From: Streptomyces sp. ISL-96
Lineage (GTDB): Bacteria; Actinomycetota; Actinomycetes; Streptomycetales; Streptomycetaceae
DNA length: 33,723 nt
Direction of reading: 5' to 3'
Assembly (NCBI RefSeq): GCF_018614035.1
Contig: NZ_JAGGPA010000094.1
Span: forward strand, 1 to 33,723
Numbering within the stretch: position 1 is the first letter of the stretch; each line of letters begins with the position of its first letter. Both the position numbers and the translations under genes were made by a program. The notes under the pieces were generated by a model. The model did not search any database. It had not been told where the DNA came from and saw nothing but the letters and a program-made list of their open reading frames with translations. Below, in pieces: positions 8,101 through 17,685 of this stretch.

Positions 8101-10840
8101 GGTGGTGGGGAGTGAGGGCGCGGGCAGTATCGGCGACCTGATCGAGGCGATGTCCGCGACGGTGGTGCCGGGCGATGCGGTGCCGCCTGTCGAGGTCACG
8201 TCGGCGACTGAGGCCGGGGTGACCCCGCCTCCGTCCCCGCCCATGCCCACGAGCCCGCCGCGCTTCGTAGAGAACACCATGCTCTTCGCCATAGAGGGCG
8301 ACCAGATCTCGATGTCCGACATCGAGGCGTCCTCCGACGGCGTGGTCCACGTGGAGGTCAAGGAGGTCGGCCCGTCGAAGACAACGGTGAAGACCAGGAA
8401 GCAGCCCACCCTTGATCGCTCCCGACCCGCCCGCCGCCCGCTCATCGCGCTGAAGGACCTCGACGACTGGTTGGACTTCCTGGAGGCCATGCTCGGCCGC
8501 GGCCCAGTCCCTGACGCCGGCTCGCTCATCGGCTCCCTCAACACCCTGGAGGAGCTCAACGCCTACGAGCAGCTCATCCAGGACGAAACCGAGATGGACA
8601 TGGACCAGCGGGAGCCGGAGGGGCGCTTTCCGTGGATGGGAGCAGTCCGCGACATCGCGGAGGACCAGGGCTTCCTGCACTGGGAGTTGGACTTCGCGCT
8701 AGCCTTCGCCGAGGGCGGTGGGTTTGACCTTCAGGTGGGGAACCCGCCGTGGGTGCGGCCCCAGTGGAAAGAAAATCCAGTTCTCGCTGAGTCTGACCCG
8801 TGGTTCATGCTAACCGAGAAGCCCCAGGCTGCTGAGAAAGCTCACCGGAGGGCGGTCGAGCTCGCGAAGACGCAGGTGGCCGCGTACACGCTGGGAGAGG
8901 TGACCTCGACCGCCACGGTGGCCGATTACCTGGCAGCGCCGCATACCTACCCGCTGATTTCGGGCAGTCAGCCGGATCTGTATCGAGCTTTCATGTGCCA
9001 GGTGTGGGCCCATGCCTCGGCCGCTGGGGCTATGGGGCTGGTGCACCCGGACTCCCACTTCACGGGCGACAAGGAAGGCGCACTGCGCGAGGCTGCATAC
9101 CGTCGCCTGTGCGTACACGGCGACTTCTTCAATCCCGGTCACCGCTTCTTCCCCAAGCCAGTGGGCGAGTCGACGCACTTCGGGGTGCATATCTACGCTT
9201 CGCCGGGTGAGATCGATTTCGAAAATCTGTCGTGGCTGGTTTCGGTCGACGCTCTTCGGCTCTCTTCGCAACAGGATGGCTCGGGTGACGGTCCGGGCAT
9301 TCGTTATCGAGGGGGCGCCTACGATGTGCGCCCCCACCGCGACAGGGTCATCCACGTGACGAGTGACACCCTGTCTGTGTGGCGACGTCTCCTTGGAGAG
9401 GAAAACGTACCGGTAGAGCAGAGCCGCTTGCTGTTCCCTGTGAGTACGGCGGAGATCTCGGCGATCGAAGCTCTCGCCGATTATCCGCTACGAGTTGGTG
9501 CCTTGAATCCGCAGATCTCGCGCGGCTATGACGAGAGCGGCGCGAAGAAGGACAATCTCATCGACTACAACCGTGTCGATCCGAAGACCGGCGAGGAGTA
9601 CCAACCTGATGAGTGGAAGCAGGTAATCCTCAAAGGGCCGCAGCTCGGTGTGGCCACCCCCGCGTTCAAGCGGCATGACGCCAACAGTAACGACCCCTAC
9701 GGGGTTGATCTTGTTCGGTTGCCTTCCGGTTACGTTCCGGACACCGCGTATGTGGTGGCTGATGGGCGTGACGCGGAGTACGTCGAGGCTCAGGACCGGT
9801 GGCTGGACCATGCGGAACTGGCGCGTCTGCGGGGGTCCGAGGAGACGATAAGGGAGGCGCGGGCGCGGCTTGCCACGGTGCATAAGTGTGCTCCGGAAGA
9901 GATCACGAAGAAGGCAGTGGACGATGCGCTGATCTCTCGGGCGACGAAGCCATACACAGCGTTCTATCGGGTGGCGTGGCGCGAGATGATCGCGCCAGAT
10001 ACGGAGCGAAGCCTGTATCCGGCGTTGATTCCGCCGGGCGCAGCACATATCCATGCCGTGCGATCAGCGATGGCCGCAGACAGCCGAATGACGGCACTTT
10101 TCTCAGGCATGTGGTCCTCGCTTCCGACGGACTACTTCCTGCGCACTGCTGGAGTCGGACACCTCGACGTGGCTCAGGCCCGGCGCCTGCCAGCGCCAGA
10201 ACCAGACCACCCCCTGGCCCCCGCCCTCCTCCTCCGCACCCTCCGCCTCAACTGCCTCACCACCGACTACACCGACCTCTGGCAGGAGCTCCACGACTCC
10301 ACCTGGCCCGCCTACGAGCCTTGGGGCCGGGCCTGGCCGTACATGACGACCGAACTTCACGCAGTCACCCCCACCTGGCAACGCGACACCCCCCTCCGTA
10401 CCGAGTACGCCCGCCGCGCCGCGCTCGTGGAAATCGATGCGTTGGTTGCGGTATGGCTCGGCATGAATGCCGATGCGCTGATCGCCGCCTACAAGGGGCG
10501 ATTCCCGGTACTTCAGAAGTACGAGGTCGTGACATGGTTCGACGCCGAAGGGTCGAAGCTGGCCGGTAACGCCCGCACGATTGGCCAGCGCCAGACGAAG
10601 GACAGCTGGAAGCAGTTCGAGGTGTACATGGCCGACCCCGCCTTCGAGGCCCACCAGACTGACCCCGTCAACAACCTCGCCCCCGAAACCCCCGTCCCCA
10701 CCGGCTACACCGCCCCCTTCTACAAGGCCGAGCGCGAGGCTGAGATGCGCGAGGCCCACGCCTACTTCCAGAAGCGTCTCGACGCCGCCGTCGAGGCCGG
10801 TAAGTGGGACCCGGTCGCGCAGGAGGTACCCAAGCCGTGA
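5162..10840 (+). CDS. Giant Eco57I/PglX-type N6-adenine DNA methyltransferase
   Basis: This 1892-residue protein carries the amino-methylase motifs of the Eco57I/PglX/DrmMI group: EPALGSGAF (motif I, SAM binding) near 650-658, DLNATGVELAEVSMW near 705-720, GNSLIGGR near 742 and the catalytic GNPPW at about 1193-1197. It probably methylates adenine to mark self DNA. Motifs I and IV are about 540 residues apart, far more than usual, and the insert holds a Pro-rich linker near 1010-1040. Residues 1-300 include GQALATWLFQSELGEEG and FVLLLCGGVILLADRHAWG, a region I associate with large methylases of defence islands; I cannot show a nuclease site there. The part after NPPW, presumably target recognition, has lower G+C than its flanks. 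Start ATG overlaps the upstream stop (TGATG); the stop overlaps the next GTG. Confidence 0.88.
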   Translation: MSTDFDSFSNRGEYLSAFYFAEQLGDGLKKGVFAAWANRESDEHDPRPTPRESVRALRSAYLDEKYRGFFAEQAKADEQDDEYPDAAAFEARLNTYGDEEWCERVQDWHRQVLAALGFPFVSAEPTARTLTVHRAGREHEVTVAWHGDGIVALDCGWSASNDTALDADGYGRLLHPLRAGSGESYETGQALATWLFQSELGEEGGAAPRFVLLLCGGVILLADRHAWGEGRYLSANLDAALERNDRRQHGELATIAGLLSHDVLAPAEDGKPPAIDALVKASRDNAVGVSGELREGLQKSVEIIANAVLDRLEDSGLDPRDIERPDLSFARQLTRESLRYLYRILFLLYAEARPELGILPADDGSYEAGYSMARLRELVERDELLTEETARNGFHLHASLDVLFKKVNNGYRPYGTEPNDELPGDDEDTRRRKAKYRSEGRGLRFEPLRSELFERDSARLIGNETRDPRSDEDSEPAWLDLRPRNSALHEVLRLLTLKKAERAGGRAGFISYRNLGINQLGAVYEGLMSYTGIIAEEELCEVAKGGDPAKGSWLVPSQRLKEYPENTWVTYDDRDAVKGLRGPKKYPPGRFVYRLAGRDRETSASYYTPESLTKVTVELALKHRLDQERDAEGEVVKTRASELLKYRICEPALGSGAFLNEAINQVAEEYLRRRQDELGVSVPTGDALTEKQKAKAYIALHNAYGVDLNATGVELAEVSMWLNTMHPGMRAPWFGLHLRRGNSLIGGRRAVYAARDVAPLKGKAPWLNAKPLAPEPLPFLKDGAEQPLPDGAVHQFLLPTPGWAAVTGASGDAKKLLVQLAEGGVKDLAEWKKGILKTPARRLNKKTGEPILDRKSGDEAASQYTRLRDAAQRAEFLWSLVVKRMELSEREIARSIDVWGADTKDEEFAFLRRSEGDGGSSDAATVRMSKEKVYADLFRAAGTPYWRLKRVMDAWCALWFWPVGKAGLLDGSDDVYAGAPVVGSEGAGSIGDLIEAMSATVVPGDAVPPVEVTSATEAGVTPPPSPPMPTSPPRFVENTMLFAIEGDQISMSDIEASSDGVVHVEVKEVGPSKTTVKTRKQPTLDRSRPARRPLIALKDLDDWLDFLEAMLGRGPVPDAGSLIGSLNTLEELNAYEQLIQDETEMDMDQREPEGRFPWMGAVRDIAEDQGFLHWELDFALAFAEGGGFDLQVGNPPWVRPQWKENPVLAESDPWFMLTEKPQAAEKAHRRAVELAKTQVAAYTLGEVTSTATVADYLAAPHTYPLISGSQPDLYRAFMCQVWAHASAAGAMGLVHPDSHFTGDKEGALREAAYRRLCVHGDFFNPGHRFFPKPVGESTHFGVHIYASPGEIDFENLSWLVSVDALRLSSQQDGSGDGPGIRYRGGAYDVRPHRDRVIHVTSDTLSVWRRLLGEENVPVEQSRLLFPVSTAEISAIEALADYPLRVGALNPQISRGYDESGAKKDNLIDYNRVDPKTGEEYQPDEWKQVILKGPQLGVATPAFKRHDANSNDPYGVDLVRLPSGYVPDTAYVVADGRDAEYVEAQDRWLDHAELARLRGSEETIREARARLATVHKCAPEEITKKAVDDALISRATKPYTAFYRVAWREMIAPDTERSLYPALIPPGAAHIHAVRSAMAADSRMTALFSGMWSSLPTDYFLRTAGVGHLDVAQARRLPAPEPDHPLAPALLLRTLRLNCLTTDYTDLWQELHDSTWPAYEPWGRAWPYMTTELHAVTPTWQRDTPLRTEYARRAALVEIDALVAVWLGMNADALIAAYKGRFPVLQKYEVVTWFDAEGSKLAGNARTIGQRQTKDSWKQFEVYMADPAFEAHQTDPVNNLAPETPVPTGYTAPFYKAEREAEMREAHAYFQKRLDAAVEAGKWDPVAQEVPKP

Positions 10841-13800
10841 GGCCGACGCTAGAGGCGCAGGGGCTCAAGGAGAGCCTGCTGCAGTACCTGTCCACCACGT
10901 ACGCGCTGACCGACGAGGGCGCGCGGCAGGCGCTGCACCGGTTCCTGGGGGACGAGAACTCCGGGATGTTCCGGGGGCCGTTCCTCCGCCTGCGTACGCC
11001 GTTCGTCACGGCCGACCCGTCCTGGACCGGCTATCTGGACTGGCGGCGGACCGACGGCTGGACACCGTACGCGCACCAGGCGAAAGCCTTCGAGCGGCTG
11101 TCCTCGGCGGGCGGCCGTACGCCGAAGCCCACGCTGGTGACGACCGGTACCGGCTCTGGTAAGACGGAGTCGTTCCTCTATCCCGTACTCGATCACTGTG
11201 CCCGCGAGCGGGCGGCCGGCCGGGCTGGGGTCAAGGCCGTACTCCTCTACCCGATGAACGCGCTCGCCACCGACCAGGCCCAGCGCATCAACGAACTCCT
11301 CTGTGAGCACGAGGCGTTGAAAAAGGTGCGGGCCGGGCTCTACATCGGCGACAAGGCGGCAACGCACTACGACCGGGTGTACACGCGCCGGTCGGACATG
11401 CAGATCTCGCCGCCCGACATCCTGATCACGAACTACAAGATGCTCGACCTGCTGCTCCAGCGGGCGCAGGACGCCCCGCTGTGGGCGGACGCGGACATCC
11501 GGTACGTGGTCGTGGACGAGTTCCACACCTACGACGGCGCGCAGGGCACGGACGTCGCGATGCTCCTGCGCCGCCTCGCCTCGGCGGTCGGGGTGGCGGA
11601 GAAGGGCCGTCCGCTGGGGCGGATCTGCCCGGTGGCGACCTCGGCAACGCTTGCCTCCGACAGCACGGACCAGGACGGGGTCCGCCAGCTGCTCGACATC
11701 GCGACGCAGGTGTTCGGTACGGAGTTCGACGTGTCCTCGATCATCGGGGAGCACCGGCAGACGGTGGACGAGTTCGTGCCGCCGAGCGGCTTCGATCCAA
11801 TGCTGCCGATCCCGGTCCCGGACGAGTTGGCCACCCTCCCTGACCCCTCACTTGGCGTGGAGGAGTTCCTCGCGCTCGTCGAGGCCGTCGCCGGCACCCG
11901 CGAGACCGATCCGCACGTGCTCGGCGGCCTGTTGAAGAAGCACATGCTGACCTCGGCGGTGATGCATGCCCTGGACGGGCAGGTGCGGACCGTGCCCGAG
12001 GTGCTGGACCTGATGTGGCGGCGGGGCGCGTTCTCCTGGGGGCAGGCGATCACCCGGCAGCCGGAGGTGGCGGCGTCCGCCCTCGCCCGGCTCCTGGCGC
12101 TGCTCTCGGTGGCTCGTGATCCGGCCTCCACGCCCGAGAGGCCGCGGCCCTTCGTGCAGGTCGAGGTGCATCAGTGGGCGCGGTCTGTGTCGCGGGTCGT
12201 GCGCGGTGTGCTGCCCTGGCCCAAGGCCGAGTTCCAGTGGGACTCGGCCGGTTCCGCCCACCACTCGGGCGAGCAGCCGGCCCGTACCGCCCCGGTGACG
12301 ACGGCGACCGCGGGCGCAGCCGCGAACCTGTTTCTGCCAGCCGTCTACTGCCGTGACTGCGGCCGTTCGGGCTGGGCGGTGTTCTCCCCGGAGACCGACG
12401 ACGCGGACGTACAGGTCGACACGCACAAGATCCGGCGAGCCTCGGTCAGCCAGGACAAGATGCGGGTCCGGAACCTGATAGCGGCCACCGAGAAGGAGTC
12501 CCAGGAGGGCTCCGGTGCCGCCCCGATGGAAGAGGCCGGGCGCGGTGCGGGCCACGGCGGCACCGCCCTCGCGGCCACCAACGCCGGGCAGTTGCGTGTA
12601 CTGGACGGGCCGAAGCGCCGCCTGCGGCTGCCCGACCCGGTCGAGGACTACGACCAGGAGACCGGCGCGCCCCGGCTGGCGGGTTCCGACTCGGCCTTCG
12701 TCCTCGTCTACCTCGGGGACACCGCGACCACCGCCGCAGAGGACGACTGGTGCCCGGCCTGTGGCTCGCACAACGCGATCCGCTTCCTCGGTACCGGTGC
12801 CGCCGCCCTCGCCGCGGCCTCGGTCACCCAGCTGTTCACCGGCGGCGAGATGGACAGGGCGCAGGGTGAGGACAAGACCCTGATGTTCAACGACTCGGTG
12901 CAGGATGCCGCACACCGGGCCGGATTCGTGGCCAGCCGCTCGTACACCTTCTCCCTGCGCGCACTGTTCAAGAAGCACCTGTCGGAGGAGACGCCGACCG
13001 CGCTGCACGACCTGATCGCCGACGTGGTCGCGGCGACCACCGACCGCGAGACCCTTGCCGCCGTCGTCCCCACCGACCTGCACGACTTCAAGGGCGTCAA
13101 GCGGCTCCTGTCCGGTCAGGGACGAGGCGGGGACAGGAAAACCTGGGAGCTGATCGGCGAGCGCTTCGCGTTCGAGGCGCTGATGGAGTTCGGCTTCCGC
13201 TCCCGCAACGGCCGCACCCTGGAACTCACCCGCACCGCCGCCGCCCACGTGCGCATCAAGGACCCTGCCTCCGCGATCGCCCTGGTCAAAGCCGCGCACA
13301 CCGAGCCGTACGGGCGCGGCGGCGGGCTGCCGGTCATCGAACAGGACGACGCCCGCTACCTCGGGTTCCTGCGGATCTTCCTGGAGCGGCTGCGGACCCG
13401 CGGCGCGATCGGTCACAAGTGGCTGGAGGGATACCTCTCGGAGGCCGGCACCAGCCGGTACTTCATCTGGGGCAAGCGGCCTCCCGGCATGCGCGCCTTC
13501 CCCAAGGGCATCGCGGCCCCTGTGTTCCTGCTCAGCGCCCCCAAGACCAAGAGCGAGTTCGACTTCGCGACCGGCCGTCTCTCCTGGTACGAGCGGTGGG
13601 CGCAGCGCACGCTCGGGCTGCCGCGAGAGCAGGCCGCGGAGTTCTGGTCACGGCTGCTGCCCGCGCTGGTCGAGGCGGGCCTGCTCTCGGTGCGCACTCC
13701 GACCGACAGCAGCTTGCGCGTCTACGGTCTGAAGCCGGGCGCGATCGACGTACAGCTGTTGAAGGACGCCGAGGTGAACGAGGCGTTCGTCCGCTGCCCG

Positions 13801-16800
13801 GACTGCTTCTGGGAGCAGACCGTCCACCCCGGCCTACTCGCGCAGTGGGACGGGCAGCGCTGCCCGTCCTACCGCTGCCGCACCGGCCTCCTCGTCGCGG
13901 GCGACCGGCCCGAGGGGCTCGGCAAGCACCAGCGGGACCGTAACTACCGCGAGGACTACTACCGCAGGCTGTACCGGAAGGCGGGCACGTACCAGGTCGT
14001 CACGGCTGAGCACACGGGCATGCTGACCCGGCCGGAGCGGGAGCGGGTCGAGGCGGCGTTCAAGGACGGCAGCGGGTTCAAGGATCCCAACGTGCTGTCC
14101 TGTACGCCGACGCTCGAGATGGGCATCGACATCGGCGACCTGTCGGCCGTCGTGCTCGCCGCGCTGCCCAGGCGCGCTGCCAACTACGCCCAGCAGGTGG
14201 GCCGGGCCGGGCGCCGTACCGGAAACGCGTTCCTGCTGACCATCCCCGACCGCAGCCGCCGAGACCTGTACTACCTGGAGCAGCCGCGCGAGATGATCGC
14301 CGGGCAGATCGTGCCGCCGGGCAGTCACCTGTCGGCCATCGAGATCCTGCGCCGCCAGTACCTCGCACACCTCCTCGACCTCGCCGCGCGGGGCCGGCTG
14401 TCGCGCACTGACGGCCGGCCGCTGCCCGCAGTCGTACGGGACGCCCCGGCCCTCTTCGGCCCGTCCGGATACCTCGCCGATCTCGTCGAAGCGGCGCTCG
14501 CGGACGCCTCGAACCTGGTCGAGGGGTTCCTGGACCTGTTCCCCGTAGGCGTCAACGAGCAGTCCGCCGATGACCTGCGGGCCTTCGCCGGGCGCGGGCT
14601 GCGCAGCGCCGTGGAGCGGGCCGAGCTACAGTGGCTCCACGCCGAGGAGGTGCTGCGGCGGCGACTGCGGTACATCGCGGAGGCCCGCGACGAACTCCAC
14701 GACACCGAGGACGAACAGCGCGACCGTAAGGCCGAACTCGACGCCGAACACCGGGCGCTCGGCAAGCGCTTGAGCAAGCTCGGGCTCATCACCGCCCAGC
14801 AGGCCCTGTGTGATCTCGGGCTGCTGCCGAACTACGCGCTCATCGACTCTGTCACCACCCTCAACGCGACGCTGTACTGGGTCGACGGTATGGATCCAAA
14901 CACCGGCCGGGACCGCTTCGACTCCAAGATCCGCTCCTACGACCGGCCCCGGCGCTACGCCCTGTCCGAACTCGCTCCCGGCAACACGTTCTACGTCAAC
15001 GGCTACAAGCACGAGATCACCGGCATCGACATCGGCAGCCCCTCTCAGCCGGACTGGAAGGCCTGGCGGTTCTGCCAGGAGTGCGGCTACGTCCGCACCG
15101 AGGACGCCAAGGACGACCGCTCGCCATGCCCGCGCTGCGGCAGCACCGGGATCGCGGACGACGGTTCCTGCCTGCACCAGGTCATCGAGCCCACGACCGT
15201 CACCTCCCGCGACAAACGCGAGGACGCCCGTATCGGCGACGACAAGGACGACCGGGAACAGCGCTACTACACCGTCATCGATGCGGTGGACATTCCCCGG
15301 GAGGAGATCAAGCACGGCGCGTCCTGGCGGCACGCCCACCACACCTTCGGTGTCGACTACTGCCGCAAGGCGGTGATTCGCCGCATCAACGTCGGCCCGA
15401 TGCGGTTCGACAGCCAGACCGAGGACGAACTCGCCGGGCAGGACGTCCGCATGGCCCCGTTCCACGTGTGCACCGCGTGCGGGGCGGCGACCGCCGACGG
15501 CAAACCGGTCTTCGACCACGCAACCGACGCCTTGGACTCCTCGGCCGCCCGCAACCCGAAGGTCAAGCACCACCAGCCGTGGTGCCCGCTGCGGCGTGGG
15601 AAGAAGGCCGCTACCGTGCCCCAGCAGCCGGTGCTCCTCGCCCACCAGCTGAACACCGAGGCGCTGCGGGTACTCCTTCCGGCGGCCACCGTGCTCGTCG
15701 AGGAGAAGATCTACTCCTTCAAGGCCGCACTGCGGCTCGGGGTCGACCGGCAGTTCGGCGGCGACCCCGCGCACCTGGACACCACGCTGGCCCGTATGCC
15801 CGACCAGGCCACCGGCGAGAAGCGCCACTTCCTGGTGCTCTTCGACCGGCTCCCCGGCGGCACCGGATATCTGGACCGGCTGACCGACCCCGGCGACTTC
15901 AAGGAAATGCTCCTCAAGGCCCGTGCCGCGCTCCTTGCCTGCCCCTGTCAGGACGAGGGCCTGCGGGCCTGCCACCGCTGTCTGCACCGCTACACCGAGG
16001 AACGCCACCAGGACGTCGTCTCACGCCACGAGGCCCTGGAGATCCTCGGTGACCTCCTCGGCCCGGTCGACGAGAACGGCGAGCCGCTGCGCGACGCCGA
16101 CGGTAACCCCGTCGACGGGTGGGCGGTCACCAAGGTGGCGTCCACCGAACTGATCGGCCTGGACAAGCAGGTCGAGTCCGACTTGGAAGCCCGCTTCCTG
16201 GCCGCCCTGCGCAAGTGGAGCGAGAACCAGGACGACGCCGCACTCGACGAGAGTGGAACGAACAGCGGATACCTCCGCTTCACCGGTTCCACGGCCAGTG
16301 CGGGAGAGGCCGCCGATACCGGGTCCGTACGCTCGACCGGCTGGCGGCTCACCGCCCAGCGCAGCATGGAGCACACCCGCACCGACTTCACCTTTGAATC
16401 CACCGACGGCCCCCGCCGACTCGTCACCGTCTACCTCGACGGCCACAGGTACCACGCCAGCCGCAAGCACAACCAGATCGCGCCCGACTGCACCAAGCGC
16501 AACCACCTGCGGGCCGACGGGCACATCGTCTTCCAGATCACCTGGGACGACCTGGAGCTCTTCGAAAAGGGCGACGCCGCCAAGGCGCAGCCGGTGTGGC
16601 CGCCCTACCGGCGCATCGGCCAGGACACCGCCAAGGAGTGGTACGAGGAGCTGGGCGGCGACCGCGCCCACTTCTCGGCCGCTGTGTTCGCCAATCCCAT
16701 CGACACGCTCCTCACCTACCTGCGCCAGCCCTCCCGTACCGCATGGGGGCGGCGGGCCAAGGCACTGGTCGGCGGGCTGATGAGCGCGCCGGAGTCGCTC

Positions 16801-17685
16801 GTACAGCAGGCCGACCGGGGCCAGGCACGCGAAGCCGTACGGGCCGCACTCACCGCCCTCGGCCGCGGTCAGGCGCCGGGGCCGGAAGCCGGGGAAGGCG
16901 ACGGAGCGATCCTCGTCCTGCACGCCGTGGACGAAAACGGGCTGCCGCTGATCTACACCGTGGATGCCTCCGGCCAGGAGCCGGGTTGGAGCGCCATCGC
17001 CGTACTCGACGACCGCACCGCGAGCCTGGGTACCGCTGAACACAAGCTGATGTGGCGGTCCTGGCTGTACTGGTCGAACCTGCTGCAGTTCCTGGCCTTC
17101 GCCGGCGGCGACGGTATCCAGCTCGCGAGCAGCCAGGCCGTCGACTACCCGGTGGAGGTCCTCACCATCGGCGGTGGCGTCGGCGAACTCGAATCGCTGA
17201 TCGTCCAGCGGAACCCGGCTGCCGACGAGGTGAGTTCGGTGGTGGACAGCCGCACCGCGGTACTCGCCGGTGCGGCTGACGCCGAATCGACGGAGGAGTC
17301 CTCCCTGGAGAAGGTGGTCGCCGGCGTCCTGCGGGACCGGGCCTGGGACGAGGACATCATCGAGCTCCTTGAGGAGGACGAACCGGAGTCCGACCTCACC
17401 CAGCTGGCCAAGAAGATCGCCGCCAAGGGCAAGAAGGCCCCTGTCTTCGGCTACGAACTGGGCGAACGGGGCTGGCAGACGGACTTCGCCTGGACCGATT
17501 CCCAGATCAAGATCGCCGTCGTCGTGACCCCGGATACACACGGATCCCAAGCCGAGGAAGAGCGCCGCAAACGCGACGAGGCATACGCCGCCGACGGCTG
17601 GACCGTACGTACCGCCACCGACTGGCTCGACCACCTCGACACCCTCCTGACGCTCCTCCCCGACACGGAAGGCTCCAACTCCTGA
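10837..17685 (+). CDS. Giant DEAD helicase with DUF1998 and Vsr-like C-terminal modules (DruE/DrmA-DrmB/BrxHII-like)
   Basis: I chose the GTG at 10837 because it overlaps the upstream TGA (GTGA) and has AGGAGGT at 10821-10827; the product is 2282 residues. Helicase motifs are TGTGSGKTE (about 102-110), LYPMNALATDQ, DEFHTYDG (about 227), ATSATLAS (about 268), then TPTLEMGIDIGDLS and QQVGRAGRRTGN (about 1090-1127). Between and after the two helicase halves sit several CxxC pairs, including CRDC, CPAC, CPDC, CQEC, CPRC and CTAC. A DUF1998 region (about 1600-1720) ends in CPCQDEGLRACHRCL, likely a zinc site. Around 1775-1910 a Vsr/DUF559-like fold is suggested by TDFTFE, then VYLDGHRYH and LRADGHIVFQITWDDL; a similar shorter pattern recurs at about 2205-2275. 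Large DEAD-DUF1998 proteins act in Druantia (DruE), BREX type 3 (BrxHII) and, split, in DISARM (DrmA/DrmB). The stop overlaps the next ATG. Confidence 0.88.
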   Translation: MRPTLEAQGLKESLLQYLSTTYALTDEGARQALHRFLGDENSGMFRGPFLRLRTPFVTADPSWTGYLDWRRTDGWTPYAHQAKAFERLSSAGGRTPKPTLVTTGTGSGKTESFLYPVLDHCARERAAGRAGVKAVLLYPMNALATDQAQRINELLCEHEALKKVRAGLYIGDKAATHYDRVYTRRSDMQISPPDILITNYKMLDLLLQRAQDAPLWADADIRYVVVDEFHTYDGAQGTDVAMLLRRLASAVGVAEKGRPLGRICPVATSATLASDSTDQDGVRQLLDIATQVFGTEFDVSSIIGEHRQTVDEFVPPSGFDPMLPIPVPDELATLPDPSLGVEEFLALVEAVAGTRETDPHVLGGLLKKHMLTSAVMHALDGQVRTVPEVLDLMWRRGAFSWGQAITRQPEVAASALARLLALLSVARDPASTPERPRPFVQVEVHQWARSVSRVVRGVLPWPKAEFQWDSAGSAHHSGEQPARTAPVTTATAGAAANLFLPAVYCRDCGRSGWAVFSPETDDADVQVDTHKIRRASVSQDKMRVRNLIAATEKESQEGSGAAPMEEAGRGAGHGGTALAATNAGQLRVLDGPKRRLRLPDPVEDYDQETGAPRLAGSDSAFVLVYLGDTATTAAEDDWCPACGSHNAIRFLGTGAAALAAASVTQLFTGGEMDRAQGEDKTLMFNDSVQDAAHRAGFVASRSYTFSLRALFKKHLSEETPTALHDLIADVVAATTDRETLAAVVPTDLHDFKGVKRLLSGQGRGGDRKTWELIGERFAFEALMEFGFRSRNGRTLELTRTAAAHVRIKDPASAIALVKAAHTEPYGRGGGLPVIEQDDARYLGFLRIFLERLRTRGAIGHKWLEGYLSEAGTSRYFIWGKRPPGMRAFPKGIAAPVFLLSAPKTKSEFDFATGRLSWYERWAQRTLGLPREQAAEFWSRLLPALVEAGLLSVRTPTDSSLRVYGLKPGAIDVQLLKDAEVNEAFVRCPDCFWEQTVHPGLLAQWDGQRCPSYRCRTGLLVAGDRPEGLGKHQRDRNYREDYYRRLYRKAGTYQVVTAEHTGMLTRPERERVEAAFKDGSGFKDPNVLSCTPTLEMGIDIGDLSAVVLAALPRRAANYAQQVGRAGRRTGNAFLLTIPDRSRRDLYYLEQPREMIAGQIVPPGSHLSAIEILRRQYLAHLLDLAARGRLSRTDGRPLPAVVRDAPALFGPSGYLADLVEAALADASNLVEGFLDLFPVGVNEQSADDLRAFAGRGLRSAVERAELQWLHAEEVLRRRLRYIAEARDELHDTEDEQRDRKAELDAEHRALGKRLSKLGLITAQQALCDLGLLPNYALIDSVTTLNATLYWVDGMDPNTGRDRFDSKIRSYDRPRRYALSELAPGNTFYVNGYKHEITGIDIGSPSQPDWKAWRFCQECGYVRTEDAKDDRSPCPRCGSTGIADDGSCLHQVIEPTTVTSRDKREDARIGDDKDDREQRYYTVIDAVDIPREEIKHGASWRHAHHTFGVDYCRKAVIRRINVGPMRFDSQTEDELAGQDVRMAPFHVCTACGAATADGKPVFDHATDALDSSAARNPKVKHHQPWCPLRRGKKAATVPQQPVLLAHQLNTEALRVLLPAATVLVEEKIYSFKAALRLGVDRQFGGDPAHLDTTLARMPDQATGEKRHFLVLFDRLPGGTGYLDRLTDPGDFKEMLLKARAALLACPCQDEGLRACHRCLHRYTEERHQDVVSRHEALEILGDLLGPVDENGEPLRDADGNPVDGWAVTKVASTELIGLDKQVESDLEARFLAALRKWSENQDDAALDESGTNSGYLRFTGSTASAGEAADTGSVRSTGWRLTAQRSMEHTRTDFTFESTDGPRRLVTVYLDGHRYHASRKHNQIAPDCTKRNHLRADGHIVFQITWDDLELFEKGDAAKAQPVWPPYRRIGQDTAKEWYEELGGDRAHFSAAVFANPIDTLLTYLRQPSRTAWGRRAKALVGGLMSAPESLVQQADRGQAREAVRAALTALGRGQAPGPEAGEGDGAILVLHAVDENGLPLIYTVDASGQEPGWSAIAVLDDRTASLGTAEHKLMWRSWLYWSNLLQFLAFAGGDGIQLASSQAVDYPVEVLTIGGGVGELESLIVQRNPAADEVSSVVDSRTAVLAGAADAESTEESSLEKVVAGVLRDRAWDEDIIELLEEDEPESDLTQLAKKIAAKGKKAPVFGYELGERGWQTDFAWTDSQIKIAVVVTPDTHGSQAEEERRKRDEAYAADGWTVRTATDWLDHLDTLLTLLPDTEGSNS

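Noticed and set aside
10804..10836. Earlier GTG start for the DUF1998 helicase
   Set aside because: The GTG at 10837 has AGGAGGT at a suitable distance and overlaps the upstream stop, as the other junctions in this operon do; the 10804 start has no binding site.
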